DNA of 64,000 nucleotides from Pseudorhodobacter antarcticus (GCA_945860375.1 CAMAQR010000014.1:14066-78065); one strand, 5' to 3'; positions 46,257 through 56,366 are shown, counted from the first letter of the stretch. Notes: a model not told the origin generated them from the sequence alone. A program made the numbers and translations.

Positions 46257-47558
46257 CTACACAAAGCGGTTCCACAGGTTTTCAAGACGCTCCTGCCGGC
46301 CCGATTTCGGCTGCGGCTCCAGCCCTTCGGCCACCACACGCGCGGCTGCCTGCTCCAGATTTCCCGCCAGCATCGCCTGCGCCAGCGGAGCTTTCCAGCC
46401 TGCATAGCGGTCGGCCTTGGCTTGTTCCATCAGCCCGCTTTCCATCAACGCCGCCGCCGCTTTGAAGGCCCGCGCGCAGGTGTCCATGCCGCCGACATGG
46501 GCCAGGATCAGGTCCTCGGCATCCAGCGATTGCCGCCGCACCTTGGCGTCAAAGTTCACGCCGCCGGTGGTGAAACCACCCGCCTTGAGAATCTCATAAA
46601 ACGCCACCGCTTTTTCGGCATGGTTGTTGGGGAACTGATCGGTGTCCCAACCAGATTGGTAATCGTTGCGGTTCATGTCGATCGACCCGAATATCCCCAA
46701 GGCCGCCGCCAGCGCGATTTCATGTTCAAACGAATGACCTGCCAAAATGGCGTGGCCCTGCTCGATGTTGGTCTGGACTTCCTTTTCCAGCCCGAATTCC
46801 TTGAGAAAGCCGTATACCGTCGCCACATCGTAATCATACTGATGCTTGGACGGCTCTTGCGGTTTCGGCTCGATCAGGATTGCACCCTTGAACCCGATTT
46901 TATACTTGTATTCAACGACTTGCTGCAAGAACCTCCCGGCATGGGCGCGCTCGGCCACAAGGTCGGTGTTCAGCAGCGTTTCATAGCCCTCACGTCCGCC
47001 CCAAAGCACATAGTTCTGGCCACCCAGCTTGTGCGTAGCGTCCATATTGGCCTGCACAGTGGCTGCCGCATATGCGTAAACATCCGGGTCGGGGTTAGTG
47101 GCAGCGCCCGACATCCAGCGTTTGTGGCTGAACATATTGGCCGTGCCCCACAGCAGTTTGGCCTTACGGGCCTCTTGCTTTTGGCCCAGATAATCCACCA
47201 TCTCCTCAAGATTGCGCTTGGATTCCGCGAAAGTAGCGCCTTCAGGCCGCATGTCAGCATCGTGGAAGGCATAAAACGGCACGCCCAGAATATCGAACAT
47301 CTCAAACGCCACATCGGCCTTAAGCCGCGCCAGCGCCATGGTATCGCCGAACCAAGGGCGGTCAAAGGTCTGGCCGCCGAACGGATCGCCTCCCGGCCAC
47401 GCGAAGGAATGCCAATAGGCCACGGCAAAGCGCAGATGGTCTTCCATCCGCTTGCCCATCACCACCTCGTCGGGATTGTAGTGGCGGAAGGCGTATTCGT
47501 TGGTGCTGTCGGTGCCTTCAAACTTGATGGGCGGGATGTTCTTGAAGAAATGGGTCAT
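46257..47558 (-). CDS. xylA: Xylose isomerase
   Basis: Converts D-xylose to D-xylulose in the cytoplasm. The 433-residue protein has the long-type XylA sequence with active-site segments [46 protein letters not shown] and [11 protein letters not shown]. Its start overlaps the xylB stop by four bases. It follows the xylose transporter and kinase on one strand. Confidence 0.96.
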   Translation of the reverse strand: MTHFFKNIPPIKFEGTDSTNEYAFRHYNPDEVVMGKRMEDHLRFAVAYWHSFAWPGGDPFGGQTFDRPWFGDTMALARLKADVAFEMFDILGVPFYAFHDADMRPEGATFAESKRNLEEMVDYLGQKQEARKAKLLWGTANMFSHKRWMSGAATNPDPDVYAYAAATVQANMDATHKLGGQNYVLWGGREGYETLLNTDLVAERAHAGRFLQQVVEYKYKIGFKGAILIEPKPQEPSKHQYDYDVATVYGFLKEFGLEKEVQTNIEQGHAILAGHSFEHEIALAAALGIFGSIDMNRNDYQSGWDTDQFPNNHAEKAVAFYEILKAGGFTTGGVNFDAKVRRQSLDAEDLILAHVGGMDTCARAFKAAAALMESGLMEQAKADRYAGWKAPLAQAMLAGNLEQAAARVVAEGLEPQPKSGRQERLENLWNRFV

Positions 47559-48991
47559 GTCAGTCCTGTGATGGCAATTTGGGCGGCACGATAGCGGGCG
47601 TGACCTGCGTCAAACGCGTCTTTCAAGCTTGGATCAGGGTCGATCTGGCGAGCGATTTTCGGCAAGGTGGCGATTTCCGCCCCTGCCCCGGTGGCGGCCA
47701 TAATGGCAAGGCGGGCGGCACCGAACGCGCCGCCAAAATCCCCCGCCACAGGCAAATGCACCGGGCAATCCAGCGCCGTCGCAATCGCGCGCAGCCAGTA
47801 GTGCGAACGTGACCCACCGCCCACCGCCAGCAGGTTTTCCAACCGCGTTCCGGTTGCCGCCAAGGCATCGCGGCAATCGCGGATGGCAAAGGTGACGCCT
47901 TCCAGCACCGCACGGGTGCCAGCGGCGCGGTCGGTGGCATGTTCCAGCCCGATGAAAGCCCCACGGATGGTGGCCGAGTTCAAGGGTGTGCGCTCACCGC
48001 CCAGATAGGGCAGGAAAGTGGTCTTGCCGGGGGCTTGCAGCGCGCCCAATTCGCCAGTCAGCTTGGCCGCCTCCTGCCCCACCAGCCCCGCGTACCAGTT
48101 CAACGCATCGGTGGCAGCAAGGATAACCCCCATCTGGTGCCATGTGTTGGGCAGCGCATGGCAGAACGTGTGCACCGCCGTCGCAGGGTCGGGCTGATAA
48201 CCGTCATTGGCGGCAAACAGCACGCCGCTGGTGCCCAGTGACACAAACGCCTCACCCGCACGGACCACGCCGACGCCGACACCAGAGGCCGCGTTGTCGC
48301 CGCCGCCACCCGCAATCACCACACCCGCAGGCAGTCCCCAGCGCGTGGCCAAAGCAGCGCGCAACTGTCCCGACACGGCAGACCCTTCTACAAGACGTGG
48401 CATTTGATCGCGCCGCATGCCGGAGGCCTCCAGCAAATCGCCCGACCAATCGCGCGCGCCGGTGTTCAGCCACGCCGTCCCTGCCGCGTCCGACATCTCG
48501 GACACATGATCACCCGTCAGCCACAGCCGCAGATAATCCTTTGGCAACAGCACTTTGGCGACCTTGTCCCACAGGGCCGCCTCGTGCTGCTGCATCCACA
48601 TCAGCTTGGGCGCGGTGAAGCCCGGAAACACGATGTTGCCGGTCAGTCGCCGGAACATCGGATCATCGTCCAACTCGCGCGCTTCGGCCGCCGCGCGGCT
48701 GTCGTTCCACAGGATGCAGGGACGCAGGACCTGATCGGCGGCGTCAAGCACCGTCGCGCCGTGCATATGGCCCGAAAGCCCGATGCCACGCACGCCAGAC
48801 AGACCATGCACCGACAGCGCATCCATCACTGCTTCCGCAGCCGCAATCCAATCGGACGGCGCTTGTTCCGAATGCCCTTCATGCGGACGCTGCACGGTCA
48901 AAGCGGCGGTTGCCTCGGCCAGCACAACTTGATCTTCGTCGATCAAGATACCCTTCAGGCCCGATGTTCCCAGATCGAGACCGATGTACAT
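47555..48991 (-). CDS. xylB: Xylulokinase
   Basis: Phosphorylates D-xylulose to xylulose 5-phosphate, which enters the pentose phosphate pathway. The 478-residue FGGY kinase has the N-terminal phosphate loop [12 protein letters not shown], the substrate motif [13 protein letters not shown] and the catalytic aspartate in [10 protein letters not shown]. The ATG at 48991 overlaps the transporter ATPase stop by one base, and the stop overlaps xylA by four. Confidence 0.95.
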   Translation of the reverse strand: MYIGLDLGTSGLKGILIDEDQVVLAEATAALTVQRPHEGHSEQAPSDWIAAAEAVMDALSVHGLSGVRGIGLSGHMHGATVLDAADQVLRPCILWNDSRAAAEARELDDDPMFRRLTGNIVFPGFTAPKLMWMQQHEAALWDKVAKVLLPKDYLRLWLTGDHVSEMSDAAGTAWLNTGARDWSGDLLEASGMRRDQMPRLVEGSAVSGQLRAALATRWGLPAGVVIAGGGGDNAASGVGVGVVRAGEAFVSLGTSGVLFAANDGYQPDPATAVHTFCHALPNTWHQMGVILAATDALNWYAGLVGQEAAKLTGELGALQAPGKTTFLPYLGGERTPLNSATIRGAFIGLEHATDRAAGTRAVLEGVTFAIRDCRDALAATGTRLENLLAVGGGSRSHYWLRAIATALDCPVHLPVAGDFGGAFGAARLAIMAATGAGAEIATLPKIARQIDPDPSLKDAFDAGHARYRAAQIAITGLT

Positions 48992-49761
48992 CACACGGCC
49001 GACGCTGGTTTTTTGCCCATGATGATCATGCCAAGGATGTCTTCGTCGGTCACTTCATTCACGTTTACCGTGCCCACGCGCTGACCGTTTTTCATAACGA
49101 CGGCGCGGTCGCACAGCTTCATCACCGAATGAATGTCATGTTCGATGAGGAAGATCCCCAGACCTTGTTTTTTCAATTCCTGAATAAGTTCGGCCACCAT
49201 CTGGGTTTCTTGCGGACCGAGCGCTGCGGTCGGCTCGTCCATGATCAGGATCTTGGCGTTGAAATAGACCGCGCGGGCGATGGCGACCGACTGGCGTTGA
49301 CCGCCCGAAAGCGCGGACACCGGCACGTTGAATTTGCGGAAATTCGGGTTCAGCCGCGCCATGATCTTGCGGGTTTCAGCCTCCATCGCGGAATCATCGA
49401 CAAAGCCGCCCTTGCCCACAATCTCACGGCCCAAAAACAGGTTTGAGGCCGCGTCCAGATTGTCGGCTAAGGCCAGAGTTTGGTAGATCGTCTCAATGTT
49501 GTAGGCGCGGGCGTCGCGGGGGTTGTTGATATCCACCCGTTCGCCGTTGATGTAAATCTCGCCTGCGTCCGCCTTGTAGGCCCCCGACAGACATTTGATC
49601 AGCGTCGATTTTCCAGCACCGTTGTGGCCCAGCAGGCCCACGACTTCGCCGGGGTGCAGATCAATCGACACATGATCCACGGCCTTGATGCCGCCGAAGG
49701 CGATGGAAATGTCTTTCAGCTCAACGAGAGGTGTTCCAGAATTTGCCCCAATTTGTGCCAT
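48991..49761 (-). CDS. xylG: Xylose ABC transporter ATP-binding protein (single domain)
   Basis: ATPase of 256 residues for sugar import. Walker A is GHNGAGKS, the signature LSGGQRQS, Walker B ILIMDEP, and the switch histidine is in IEHDIHSV. It has one ABC domain, about half the length of E. coli XylG, as in other alphaproteobacterial sugar importers. I choose the ATG at 49761 (MAQIGANSG), which has GAGGGG at good spacing; the ATG at 49767 is too close to it. Confidence 0.88.
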   Translation of the reverse strand: MAQIGANSGTPLVELKDISIAFGGIKAVDHVSIDLHPGEVVGLLGHNGAGKSTLIKCLSGAYKADAGEIYINGERVDINNPRDARAYNIETIYQTLALADNLDAASNLFLGREIVGKGGFVDDSAMEAETRKIMARLNPNFRKFNVPVSALSGGQRQSVAIARAVYFNAKILIMDEPTAALGPQETQMVAELIQELKKQGLGIFLIEHDIHSVMKLCDRAVVMKNGQRVGTVNVNEVTDEDILGMIIMGKKPASAV

Positions 49762-49771
49762 TTTCATCCCC

Positions 49772-51172
49772 TCACTTGGTTTTCTTGCGGTAGAGATTGT
49801 CGAGGTAGACGGCCAGAACCAGCGCCACGCCGACGACGATCTTGCGGTAAGAGCCGTCGCCAAAGCCGATCAGCACCATGCCGGTTTGCAGCGATTGCAT
49901 CACCAGCGCACCGATGATGGCCCCGTAAATCGTGCCGACGCCGCCTGCCAAAGACGTGCCGCCAACGACTGCCGAGGCGATGACGTAAAGTTCGTCCAGA
50001 TCCCCCAGCGCGTTGGTGGCCGAATTCAGACGCGCCGAGGCGACAACCGCCGCCAAGCCCGACAACAACCCCATCAGCGCGAAAATTTTCAGCGTCACCC
50101 AGCGGGTGTTGATGCCCGACAGTGCCGCTGCTTCGGGGTTGCCACCGATGGCAAACACATAGCGGCCAAAGCGGGTGCGGGTCATCAGGACGGTCATCGC
50201 GATGCCAACCACTGCCAAGATCAGCACTGGATAGGCAAAGCCGTGGCCAACGAATGTGTCTTCGGGCAGGTTTTGTTGCTTCAGAATGCCCTTGGGCCAA
50301 GGATAGCTGTTGACCACCAGAACCGCTTCGATCAAAGCGCCACAGCCCAAAGCCGCCAATGTCACCTCGGCCCAAAGCGGGCGCAGGGCAAAGCCGTGCT
50401 TCTTGCGCGCCGTCCGTCCTGATTTCAGCAGCCACAACACCGCCGCACAGCCCAACAAACCCACGGCCCAGCTGCCGATAGAGCCGATGGACCCCATCGG
50501 CCCGCCGCCCAGCAACGCGAAGGTCTCATCGACCGGAGAGATCGTGCGGCCAGAGGCCGACAGGAAGGCCATGCCGCGCCAGATCATCAGACCGCCGAGC
50601 GTGACGATGAACGACGGGATGCCACGATAGGCGATCAGCCAGCCGTGGAAGGCCCCGATCAGCGTGCCCGCCAAAAGGCCCACCATCACCGTGATCACCC
50701 AGGTCGCCGGATTGCCAAGCCCAAGATACTGCGGCAGAATTTCAACTTGCAGCAGGCCCATCACCATCCCGGTGACACCCACTATCGAGCCGACCGACAA
50801 ATCAATATTGCGCGTGATGATGATCAGCACCATCCCCGTCGCCATGATCCCGGTCATCGAGGTTTGCACCGACAGGTTCCACAGGTTGCGCGGGGTCAGG
50901 AACACGCCTTTGTCCCAAAGTGTAGTTGGATTCAATTGGCTGAACGCATCACCGATCGTGCCAAGGCCCCCAAAGATCACGCCATAAAGCGATGCTATAA
51001 AATCAAATAGTCCCGGATAAAGGTGAAAGCTGACCCAGATCAGCAGCAGCGCGCCGACCATTCCCAGCATGCGGGTGTCAAGTTCGGTATCGCGCACAAA
51101 GCGGGCAACCGGGCCAAGTTTGGCATCATTGGTCTGCGGCGCATGTGAAGGGGCGGTCGGTGTGTTTGTCAT
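49772..51172 (-). CDS. xylH: Xylose ABC transporter permease
   Basis: Inner-membrane permease of about 466 residues with many hydrophobic helices. Family segments are MVLIIITRNIDLSVGSIVG, AYRGIPSFIVTLGGLMIWRG and VYAIGGN-like FAIGGNPEAAALSGI. The start is uncertain; ATG 51172 (MTNTPTAPS) follows GAGG closely, and ATG 51187 is an alternative. A strong hairpin separates it from xylF. It lies ten bases before the ATPase gene. Confidence 0.9.
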   Translation of the reverse strand: MTNTPTAPSHAPQTNDAKLGPVARFVRDTELDTRMLGMVGALLLIWVSFHLYPGLFDFIASLYGVIFGGLGTIGDAFSQLNPTTLWDKGVFLTPRNLWNLSVQTSMTGIMATGMVLIIITRNIDLSVGSIVGVTGMVMGLLQVEILPQYLGLGNPATWVITVMVGLLAGTLIGAFHGWLIAYRGIPSFIVTLGGLMIWRGMAFLSASGRTISPVDETFALLGGGPMGSIGSIGSWAVGLLGCAAVLWLLKSGRTARKKHGFALRPLWAEVTLAALGCGALIEAVLVVNSYPWPKGILKQQNLPEDTFVGHGFAYPVLILAVVGIAMTVLMTRTRFGRYVFAIGGNPEAAALSGINTRWVTLKIFALMGLLSGLAAVVASARLNSATNALGDLDELYVIASAVVGGTSLAGGVGTIYGAIIGALVMQSLQTGMVLIGFGDGSYRKIVVGVALVLAVYLDNLYRKKTK

Positions 51173-51267
51173 GTCCTCGTCCATCATCAGAGGGGGGATC
51201 ACGCAGCAGCATAAACAGCCGTATCCTGCCAAGGGGCGGTGCGGGCTTGATCTGCCGGGCAAACGAA

Positions 51268-51297
51268 ATCCGGCGCGCCTTTCAGGGCGCGCCGGAT
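51268..51297 (-). terminator. Attenuator-type hairpin between xylF and xylH
   Basis: A perfect 12-bp GC-rich stem (51268-51279 with 51286-51297) closes a six-base loop, 13 bases past the xylF stop. On the minus strand it is followed only by TTTCGTTTG, a weak T-run. It probably protects the 3' end of xylF message and lets a fraction of transcripts run into xylHGBA. Confidence 0.65.
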
Positions 51298-51309
51298 CGC
51301 CAGACTAGC

Positions 51310-52335
51310 TTACTGACAAGCAGCAACGCCTTCCATGGCGCCCTCGCAAGCCTGCTCTTTGGTGATGTGACCTGCGTCAATCGCCAGATTCAGCGTGTCT
51401 TTGGTGATGGGCGTCGGAGCCAGCAGGATCGCGTTCATTTCAACGCCATTGGCGCCGCCGTTGAACTTCGATGCGCCTGCAATGGAGTCCAAAGCCGCCC
51501 CACCGGCCAAAGCCGAGGCAATCTCGCCAGCGGCTTTACCCAGTTGACGCGAGTCCTTCCAGACCGAAACGGTCTGGCTGCCACGTGCCACACGGTTGAT
51601 GGCCGCCAAGTCGCCGTCCTGGCCACCGACCGGGATCACAAGACCCTGAGCCGACAAAGCTGCCACAACGCCGCCAGCCATGCCGTCGTTTTCAGACAGA
51701 ACAGCGTCAACCGCGTTGTTGTTGGCGGTCAGGATCTGCTCCATGTTCTTTTGAGCATTCTCTGGCTTCCAACCGTCCGACGATGCTTCGCCCACGATCT
51801 TGATGGTGCCCGCAGCCACTGCCGCGCCGATCACTTCTTCCATGCCTTCACGCAGGAAGGCCGAATTCGGATCGCCGGGGTCGCCCAGGATGATGGCATA
51901 ATTGCCATCCGGCTTCACCTTGGTGACTTCTTCCGCGATGATGCGGCCGACGCCCTTGTTGTCGAACGTCAGATAGAAGGTGCGCGCATCTTCGATCAGA
52001 CGGTCATAGCCCACAACCGGGATACCCTCGGCAGCGGCTTTTTCGATGGCTGGGCCAATGGCGTCTTTGTCCCAAGCGTTGATGATCAGCGCGTTTGCGC
52101 CCTGAGCGATCAGCGCGTCGATGTCCGACAACTGCTTTTCAGCCGACGACTGTGCGTCTGCCGAAATGTACTCGTCGCCAGCAGCCTCGATGGCTGCCTT
52201 CATCGCCGCTTCGTCGATTTTCCAGCGCTCTTCCTGAAAGCTGGCCCACGACACGCCGATTTTCTTGCCTTCAGCCAGTGCTGCCGAAGAGAAACCCGCC
52301 GCTGCAATCACGGCGATAATAAGAGCATTACGCAT
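51310..52335 (-). CDS. xylF: Xylose ABC transporter substrate-binding protein
   Basis: Periplasmic sugar receptor of 341 residues with a signal peptide (MRNALIIAVIAAAGFSSAALA). Motifs fit XylF: KIGVSWASFQEERWKIDE, ISADAQSSAEKQLSDIDALI, NAWDKDAIGPAI, GYDRLI and VLSENDGMAGGVVAAL. It is the first gene of the xylose operon, preceded by GGAGG and a long leader with two inverted repeats, and divergent from xylR. Confidence 0.93.
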   Translation of the reverse strand: MRNALIIAVIAAAGFSSAALAEGKKIGVSWASFQEERWKIDEAAMKAAIEAAGDEYISADAQSSAEKQLSDIDALIAQGANALIINAWDKDAIGPAIEKAAAEGIPVVGYDRLIEDARTFYLTFDNKGVGRIIAEEVTKVKPDGNYAIILGDPGDPNSAFLREGMEEVIGAAVAAGTIKIVGEASSDGWKPENAQKNMEQILTANNNAVDAVLSENDGMAGGVVAALSAQGLVIPVGGQDGDLAAINRVARGSQTVSVWKDSRQLGKAAGEIASALAGGAALDSIAGASKFNGGANGVEMNAILLAPTPITKDTLNLAIDAGHITKEQACEGAMEGVAACQ

Positions 52336-52354
52336 AAGTATCCTCCCTATGGAT

Positions 52355-52373
52355 TCGGCCAGCGCATGGCCGA
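52355..52373. promoter_or_regulatory. Inverted repeat in the xylF leader
   Basis: TCGGCCA (52355-52361) and TGGCCGA (52367-52373) form a perfect 7-bp repeat with a five-base loop, about 20 bases before the xylF start. It is likely to form a hairpin in the mRNA leader close to the ribosome site. Confidence 0.4.
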
Positions 52374-52375
52374 TC

Positions 52376-52429
52376 CGGCAGATTCGCCGGAACAGGGTCG
52401 AATCTGCCGCGAATAAATTTAGTTGTCAA
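52376..52429 (-). promoter_or_regulatory. Candidate xylF promoter with overlapping 11-bp operator
   Basis: On the minus strand TTGACA (52429-52424) is followed after 17 bases by CAGATT (52406-52401). A perfect 11-bp inverted repeat, CGGCAGATTCG (52376-52386) and CGAATCTGCCG (52399-52409), spacer 12, covers the -10 box and the expected start of transcription. This is where the divergent ROK regulator XylR would be expected to bind as a repressor relieved by xylose. Confidence 0.5.
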
Positions 52430-52549
52430 AATAAAAATATTCGTGAATGCATAGGCTGCATCAGAATCTTGCGGAAAAATGCTGCTGTGCAGCAATTTAT
52501 GGGCGAGATTGACTGTGCGCAAACGATTTTTTCTTCAGGATGCAAAAAA

Positions 52550-53827
52550 ATGGCGCCAAATGGGCCGCTTGGCGAATGGGCAGAGGGGCGCAAGGGTGTC
52601 GGACCGCTGATTCCGCCGTTCTCGATCGCGCAACGACCGCTGCGCTTGCAGGTGTTCGAATGTGTGCGCGCGGCGGGATTGATCCCCCGCGTGCAGGTGG
52701 CAAAGGATCTTGGGGTCAGCCCTGCGTCCGTGACCACAATCACATCGGAACTGATTGACGCTGGTTTGATCGAAGAGGTCGCGGTGCCACGTGATGGCGA
52801 TGCGGGCCGGGGTCGGCCTGCGGTGGCCTTGGGCGTGCGGGCGGGCGCTTGCCGCGTGGCCGGGATGAAGCTTTCGGATCGCGAACACACCGCCGTCATC
52901 GTTGATTTTGCAGGCAATCTGCTGGCCGATGACGTGATCAAACGGCGCCCCGGCCCAATGACATTGGAAGAGTTGCTGGACGCGGTCGAAACCCTGCTGG
53001 GCCGTGTCTGTGCCAAGGCGGGCATCGCTGTGGCCGATTTGTCTGCGGTGGGCATCGGCGTGCCGGGCTTTGTCGATGTGTCCGAAGGCATGGTGCTGTG
53101 GTCCTCGGTGCTGCTGGAACGCGGCGTGCCCCTGGCCGCAGCCGTGACCGCTCGGCTTGGCTTGCCCGTCAGCATCGACAACGACGCCAATCTGGTGGCG
53201 CTGGCCGAGTTGTGGTTTGGCGCGGGCCGCGATCTGCCCGATTTCGCCGTTGTCACCATCGAACACGGTGTTGGCATGGGCTTTGTCATGAACCACCGCA
53301 TCTATCGGGGCGCGCAGCGGTTGGGGATGGAGTTGGGCCACACCAAGGTGCAGTTGGACGGTGCGCTGTGTCGCTGTGGACAACGCGGTTGCCTTGAAGC
53401 CTATGTCGCGGACTACGCGCTTGCGCGGGAGGCCACAACCGCGCTGAACTGGGGCCACAAAGAAGGCCAAAGCATCGCGGTGCTGCTGGAAAGCCTGTAT
53501 GACCACGCCAAAGCGGGCAACGCCACCGCACGGTCCATCTTTCGCCGCGCTGGGCGTTATCTGGCGGTGGGACTGTCCAATGTGATCAATCTGTTCGACC
53601 CGGCGCTGATCATCTTGTCTGGCGACCGGATGCGGTATGACTACCTTTACGCCGCCGAGACTTTGGCGGAAATGGACAGTCTGGCCATCAACACCGGCCG
53701 CCCCCGACCGCCGATTGAGATTCACGCCTGGGGTGATCTGCTTTGGGCACATGGCGCGGCGGCATTGGCGCTTTCAGCGGTCAGTGACGGGTTGTTGGCA
53801 CCGCCGCCCTTGGCGCCAAACCGGTGA
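52550..53827 (+). CDS. xylR: ROK-family xylose-operon regulator
   Basis: A repressor-type ROK protein of 425 residues. The N-terminal winged helix is LQVFECVRAAGLIPRVQVAK, then SPASVTTITSELIDAGLI. The sugar-kinase-like domain follows (VGIGVPGFVD, IDNDANLVALAELWFG), and the zinc site is GHTKV...CRCGQRGCLEAY. AGGA lies ten bases before the ATG at 52550. The frame stays open upstream to 52265, but that part is the xylF leader. It is divergent from xylF and should control it. Confidence 0.9.
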   Translation: MAPNGPLGEWAEGRKGVGPLIPPFSIAQRPLRLQVFECVRAAGLIPRVQVAKDLGVSPASVTTITSELIDAGLIEEVAVPRDGDAGRGRPAVALGVRAGACRVAGMKLSDREHTAVIVDFAGNLLADDVIKRRPGPMTLEELLDAVETLLGRVCAKAGIAVADLSAVGIGVPGFVDVSEGMVLWSSVLLERGVPLAAAVTARLGLPVSIDNDANLVALAELWFGAGRDLPDFAVVTIEHGVGMGFVMNHRIYRGAQRLGMELGHTKVQLDGALCRCGQRGCLEAYVADYALAREATTALNWGHKEGQSIAVLLESLYDHAKAGNATARSIFRRAGRYLAVGLSNVINLFDPALIILSGDRMRYDYLYAAETLAEMDSLAINTGRPRPPIEIHAWGDLLWAHGAAALALSAVSDGLLAPPPLAPNR

Positions 53828-53888
53828 TCGCACGCGCGCCCAACCTTCGACCTGCGGCCTTGGCAAGATGGGGAAACGCAAATTACCG

Positions 53889-55325
53889 TCATTTGCGCGC
53901 ATAAACATCCTCATATCGGATGATGTCATCTTCTCCCAGATAGCTGCCGGTTTGAACCTCTATCAACACCATTGGCAGTTTACCGGGGTTTTCCATGCGA
54001 TGCACGGCGCCCAAGGGGATATAGACCGACTGGTTTTCCGTCACCAGTTGCACCTGATCGTCAATGGTCACGCGCGCGGTGCCCTGCACCACTATCCAGT
54101 GTTCGGACCGGTGATGATGGCTTTGCAAGCTGAGTGCCGCCCCCGGCTTCACCACAATTCGTTTGACCTGAAAGCGGTCAGCCAGCACAAGGCTTTCGTA
54201 AAAACCCCAAGGCCGGTGATCGGTTGGAAATTGCGTCGCCTGCTTGGCCCCCCGCGCCTTGAGCGCCGCGACGGCCTCTTTCACCCGCTGGCTGTCGGCC
54301 TTGCGCGCGATGATCACCGCGTCAGGCATGGCGACCGCCACGATGTCCGAAAGCCCGATGCCCACCAGTTCCAGCGCGGCAGATTCGGACCGCAACAGCG
54401 TGTTGGCGCAATCAATCGCGGTGGCATGATCAGACACCACATTGCCCGCTGCATCCGGGCCGGTCTCTTGCCAAACCGCCTCCCAGCCACCCAGATCAGA
54501 CCACTGGCCGCGAAACGGCATCACGGCCAGATTGGTTGACCGCTCCATAATGGCATAGTCGACCGAGATATCCTCGACCGCAGCCCAAGGTGCGGCGGCA
54601 AGGCGGATAAAGCCAAGATCCGACTCGGCCGCGGCCACCGCCGCGCCAACCGCATCGAGGATCTGCGGCGCATGGTTGCGATAGGCGTCCAGAATGGCGC
54701 GGGCGGTGAACAAGAAGATGCCAGCGTTCCACAGATACCTGCCGTCGCCCAGCATCTTGGCCGCCCGCACTGCTTCAGGCTTTTCCACAAAGTGCGCAAG
54801 GGGTTGCGGTGTGGCGGCCAAAGCATCGGCACCCTCGGCCAGTTGCAAGTAACCATAACCGGTTTCGGGCCGGTCCGGCTTGATGCCAAAGCTGACCAGA
54901 TCACCAGCCAAGGCCCGCGGAACCGCCGCCTGCACCGCCGTCCGAAAGGCTGCGGCATCCGGGATGACGTGGTCAGAAGGGGCCACAAGCATCAACGCAT
55001 CGGCATCCTTTTGCGCCAGCCAAAGCGCCGCCGCCGCAATTGCAGGCGCGGTGTTGCGCCCGGACGGTTCGATCAGCGTGGCCTGTGCACCCGACTGAAT
55101 GGCCGCCAGTTGTTCGGCCACGACAAAGCGAAACGGCTCTCCGGTGATCACAACGGGTGCTGCATACTGCGGCCCCGACAAGCGCCGAACCGAGGCCTGA
55201 AACAGGCTTTCCTCGCCCATCAACTTGGCGAACTGCTTGGGGAAGCTTTGACGCGACAGCGGCCAAAGCCGGGTGCCAGACCCACCGCACAGAATGATGG
55301 GGTTGATCTGGGCAAGCTGGGTCAT
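53889..55325 (-). CDS. manC: Mannose-1-phosphate guanylyltransferase / mannose-6-phosphate isomerase
   Basis: A bifunctional-type enzyme of 478 residues that makes GDP-mannose for polysaccharides. The nucleotidyltransferase part has LCGGSGTRLWPLSRQSFPKQ and FVEKPEAV. The C-terminal cupin has the metal site QSHHHRSEHWIVVQGTARV and ends with the usual GEDDIIRYEDVY. The start is taken at 55325 (MTQLAQINPIIL); ten further codons upstream are possible. It converges with xylR and stands alone, with no other polysaccharide gene in the window. Confidence 0.93.
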   Translation of the reverse strand: MTQLAQINPIILCGGSGTRLWPLSRQSFPKQFAKLMGEESLFQASVRRLSGPQYAAPVVITGEPFRFVVAEQLAAIQSGAQATLIEPSGRNTAPAIAAAALWLAQKDADALMLVAPSDHVIPDAAAFRTAVQAAVPRALAGDLVSFGIKPDRPETGYGYLQLAEGADALAATPQPLAHFVEKPEAVRAAKMLGDGRYLWNAGIFLFTARAILDAYRNHAPQILDAVGAAVAAAESDLGFIRLAAAPWAAVEDISVDYAIMERSTNLAVMPFRGQWSDLGGWEAVWQETGPDAAGNVVSDHATAIDCANTLLRSESAALELVGIGLSDIVAVAMPDAVIIARKADSQRVKEAVAALKARGAKQATQFPTDHRPWGFYESLVLADRFQVKRIVVKPGAALSLQSHHHRSEHWIVVQGTARVTIDDQVQLVTENQSVYIPLGAVHRMENPGKLPMVLIEVQTGSYLGEDDIIRYEDVYARK

Positions 55326-55630
55326 GGGAGCAATCCGTTTCTGGGTTTGGCGCATGTGTCGCGCAAGCCTGTGGCAGGATTAAGGAAAAATCTCGCATTC
55401 TGCGCAAAGGGCCCGATTTGCCGCGCGCAATGTGTTGTATTTGCCCCGCCCTGTGGCCAAAGCAGTTCAATCCACCAGCATCAGCACCGCCAACCGTTCC
55501 GCCAAAGCGCTCCGGGCTCCGAGGTTGATCCGAAACTGTTTGAATTCAGCAGGTTGTGACTCAGTTCGCCAGCAACATGGAATGGAGATCACGACGGCCT
55601 GAACTGAACTTAGCCGCACTTGTCCGCAAC
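55326..55630. other. Non-coding stretch upstream of manC
   Basis: About 300 bases that must hold the manC promoter. I see no gene and no clear promoter boxes. Confidence 0.3.
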
Positions 55631-56100
55631 CAGGGCCGATGAGCAAGTGGCCCGACGCAGAAGGAATGGGCGCTGATTGCGCCGATTCTGCCCGTGCCGA
55701 AGCGTGTCGGTCGGCCTCAACGACAGACTTGCAAAACGGTTCTGATGCGAGCCGGGCGGCGGCGGTCGTCCATTTCAACGCCTTCAAGGTGGTGGATGCC
55801 TTTGACCGGGGCGCTTCAATGCGCAAGATAAACGCCTTCTGGCTGGCGATCCCGGCAGCTGCCGTTGGAAAGGCGTCGGCAATCAGCGTATCACCCCGGG
55901 AGGCTGGGAGCAATGCACCGGTCGGCGTCTGCGCCTTGTCTGTCGGCGCGGGCAGCCGCAGATGCTCAGTGATACGACTTGGTTGATGGGAAACCGTCGT
56001 TCCCTGACACGGCGTCTGGCTGTGGCGGCGGTGATCTGGGCTGCGGCGCTTGGGCTTCATGCTGTGATGATTGACGTGTCATCACATGCATTAAGGAGCT
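55631..56100 (+). pseudogene. Decayed IS5-like transposase
   Basis: A plus-strand frame reads PTQKEWALIAPILPVPKRVG then RPQRQTCKTVLM, which matches the N-terminus of IS5-type transposases (LT..EWALI.PLLP.PKR.GRPR). Downstream frames are scrambled by frameshifts and stops, and the catalytic part is not recognisable. No inverted repeats were found. Confidence 0.5.
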
Positions 56101-56348
56101 GACTGGTTCGGCTGGCCCATTTTGCTTGGGTCGATTGTCACCTTGAAACGCTGAAGGCGGAGACCCAAAACAAGGTCAGTCATGTGATGGAGCTAGCCAT
56201 TTCCCCGGCACACTGGTAAAGTGCCGTACGGCAAGGATTTGCGCAATGGCCCTTTGCCTTGAACCTGCGGACCAAATCCTTTCTTTGTGTATCGCTGCGC
56301 GCGGACTGAATTGCCCAAGAGAAAAGACCCTCAGACGTCACGATGCCT

Positions 56349-56366
56349 GCGTCACAAATCCTTCAC
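56349..56366 (+). promoter_or_regulatory. Candidate Pho box upstream of pstS
   Basis: GCGTCAC (56349-56355) and CCTTCAC (56360-56366) are direct repeats 11 bases apart with an AT-rich AAAT between them, the geometry of a PhoB site (CTGTCAT-N4-CTGTCAT). A further CGTCAC starts at 56336. The site is about 90 bases before pstS, whose operon is normally PhoB-dependent. Match to consensus is moderate. Confidence 0.5.

Noticed and set aside
46098..47594. A 498-residue plus-strand frame opposite xylA
   Set aside because: Antisense to xylose isomerase with no protein family features.
52265..52549. N-terminal extension of xylR
   Set aside because: It would translate the xylF leader and promoter; the ROK winged helix and a ribosome site point to 52550.
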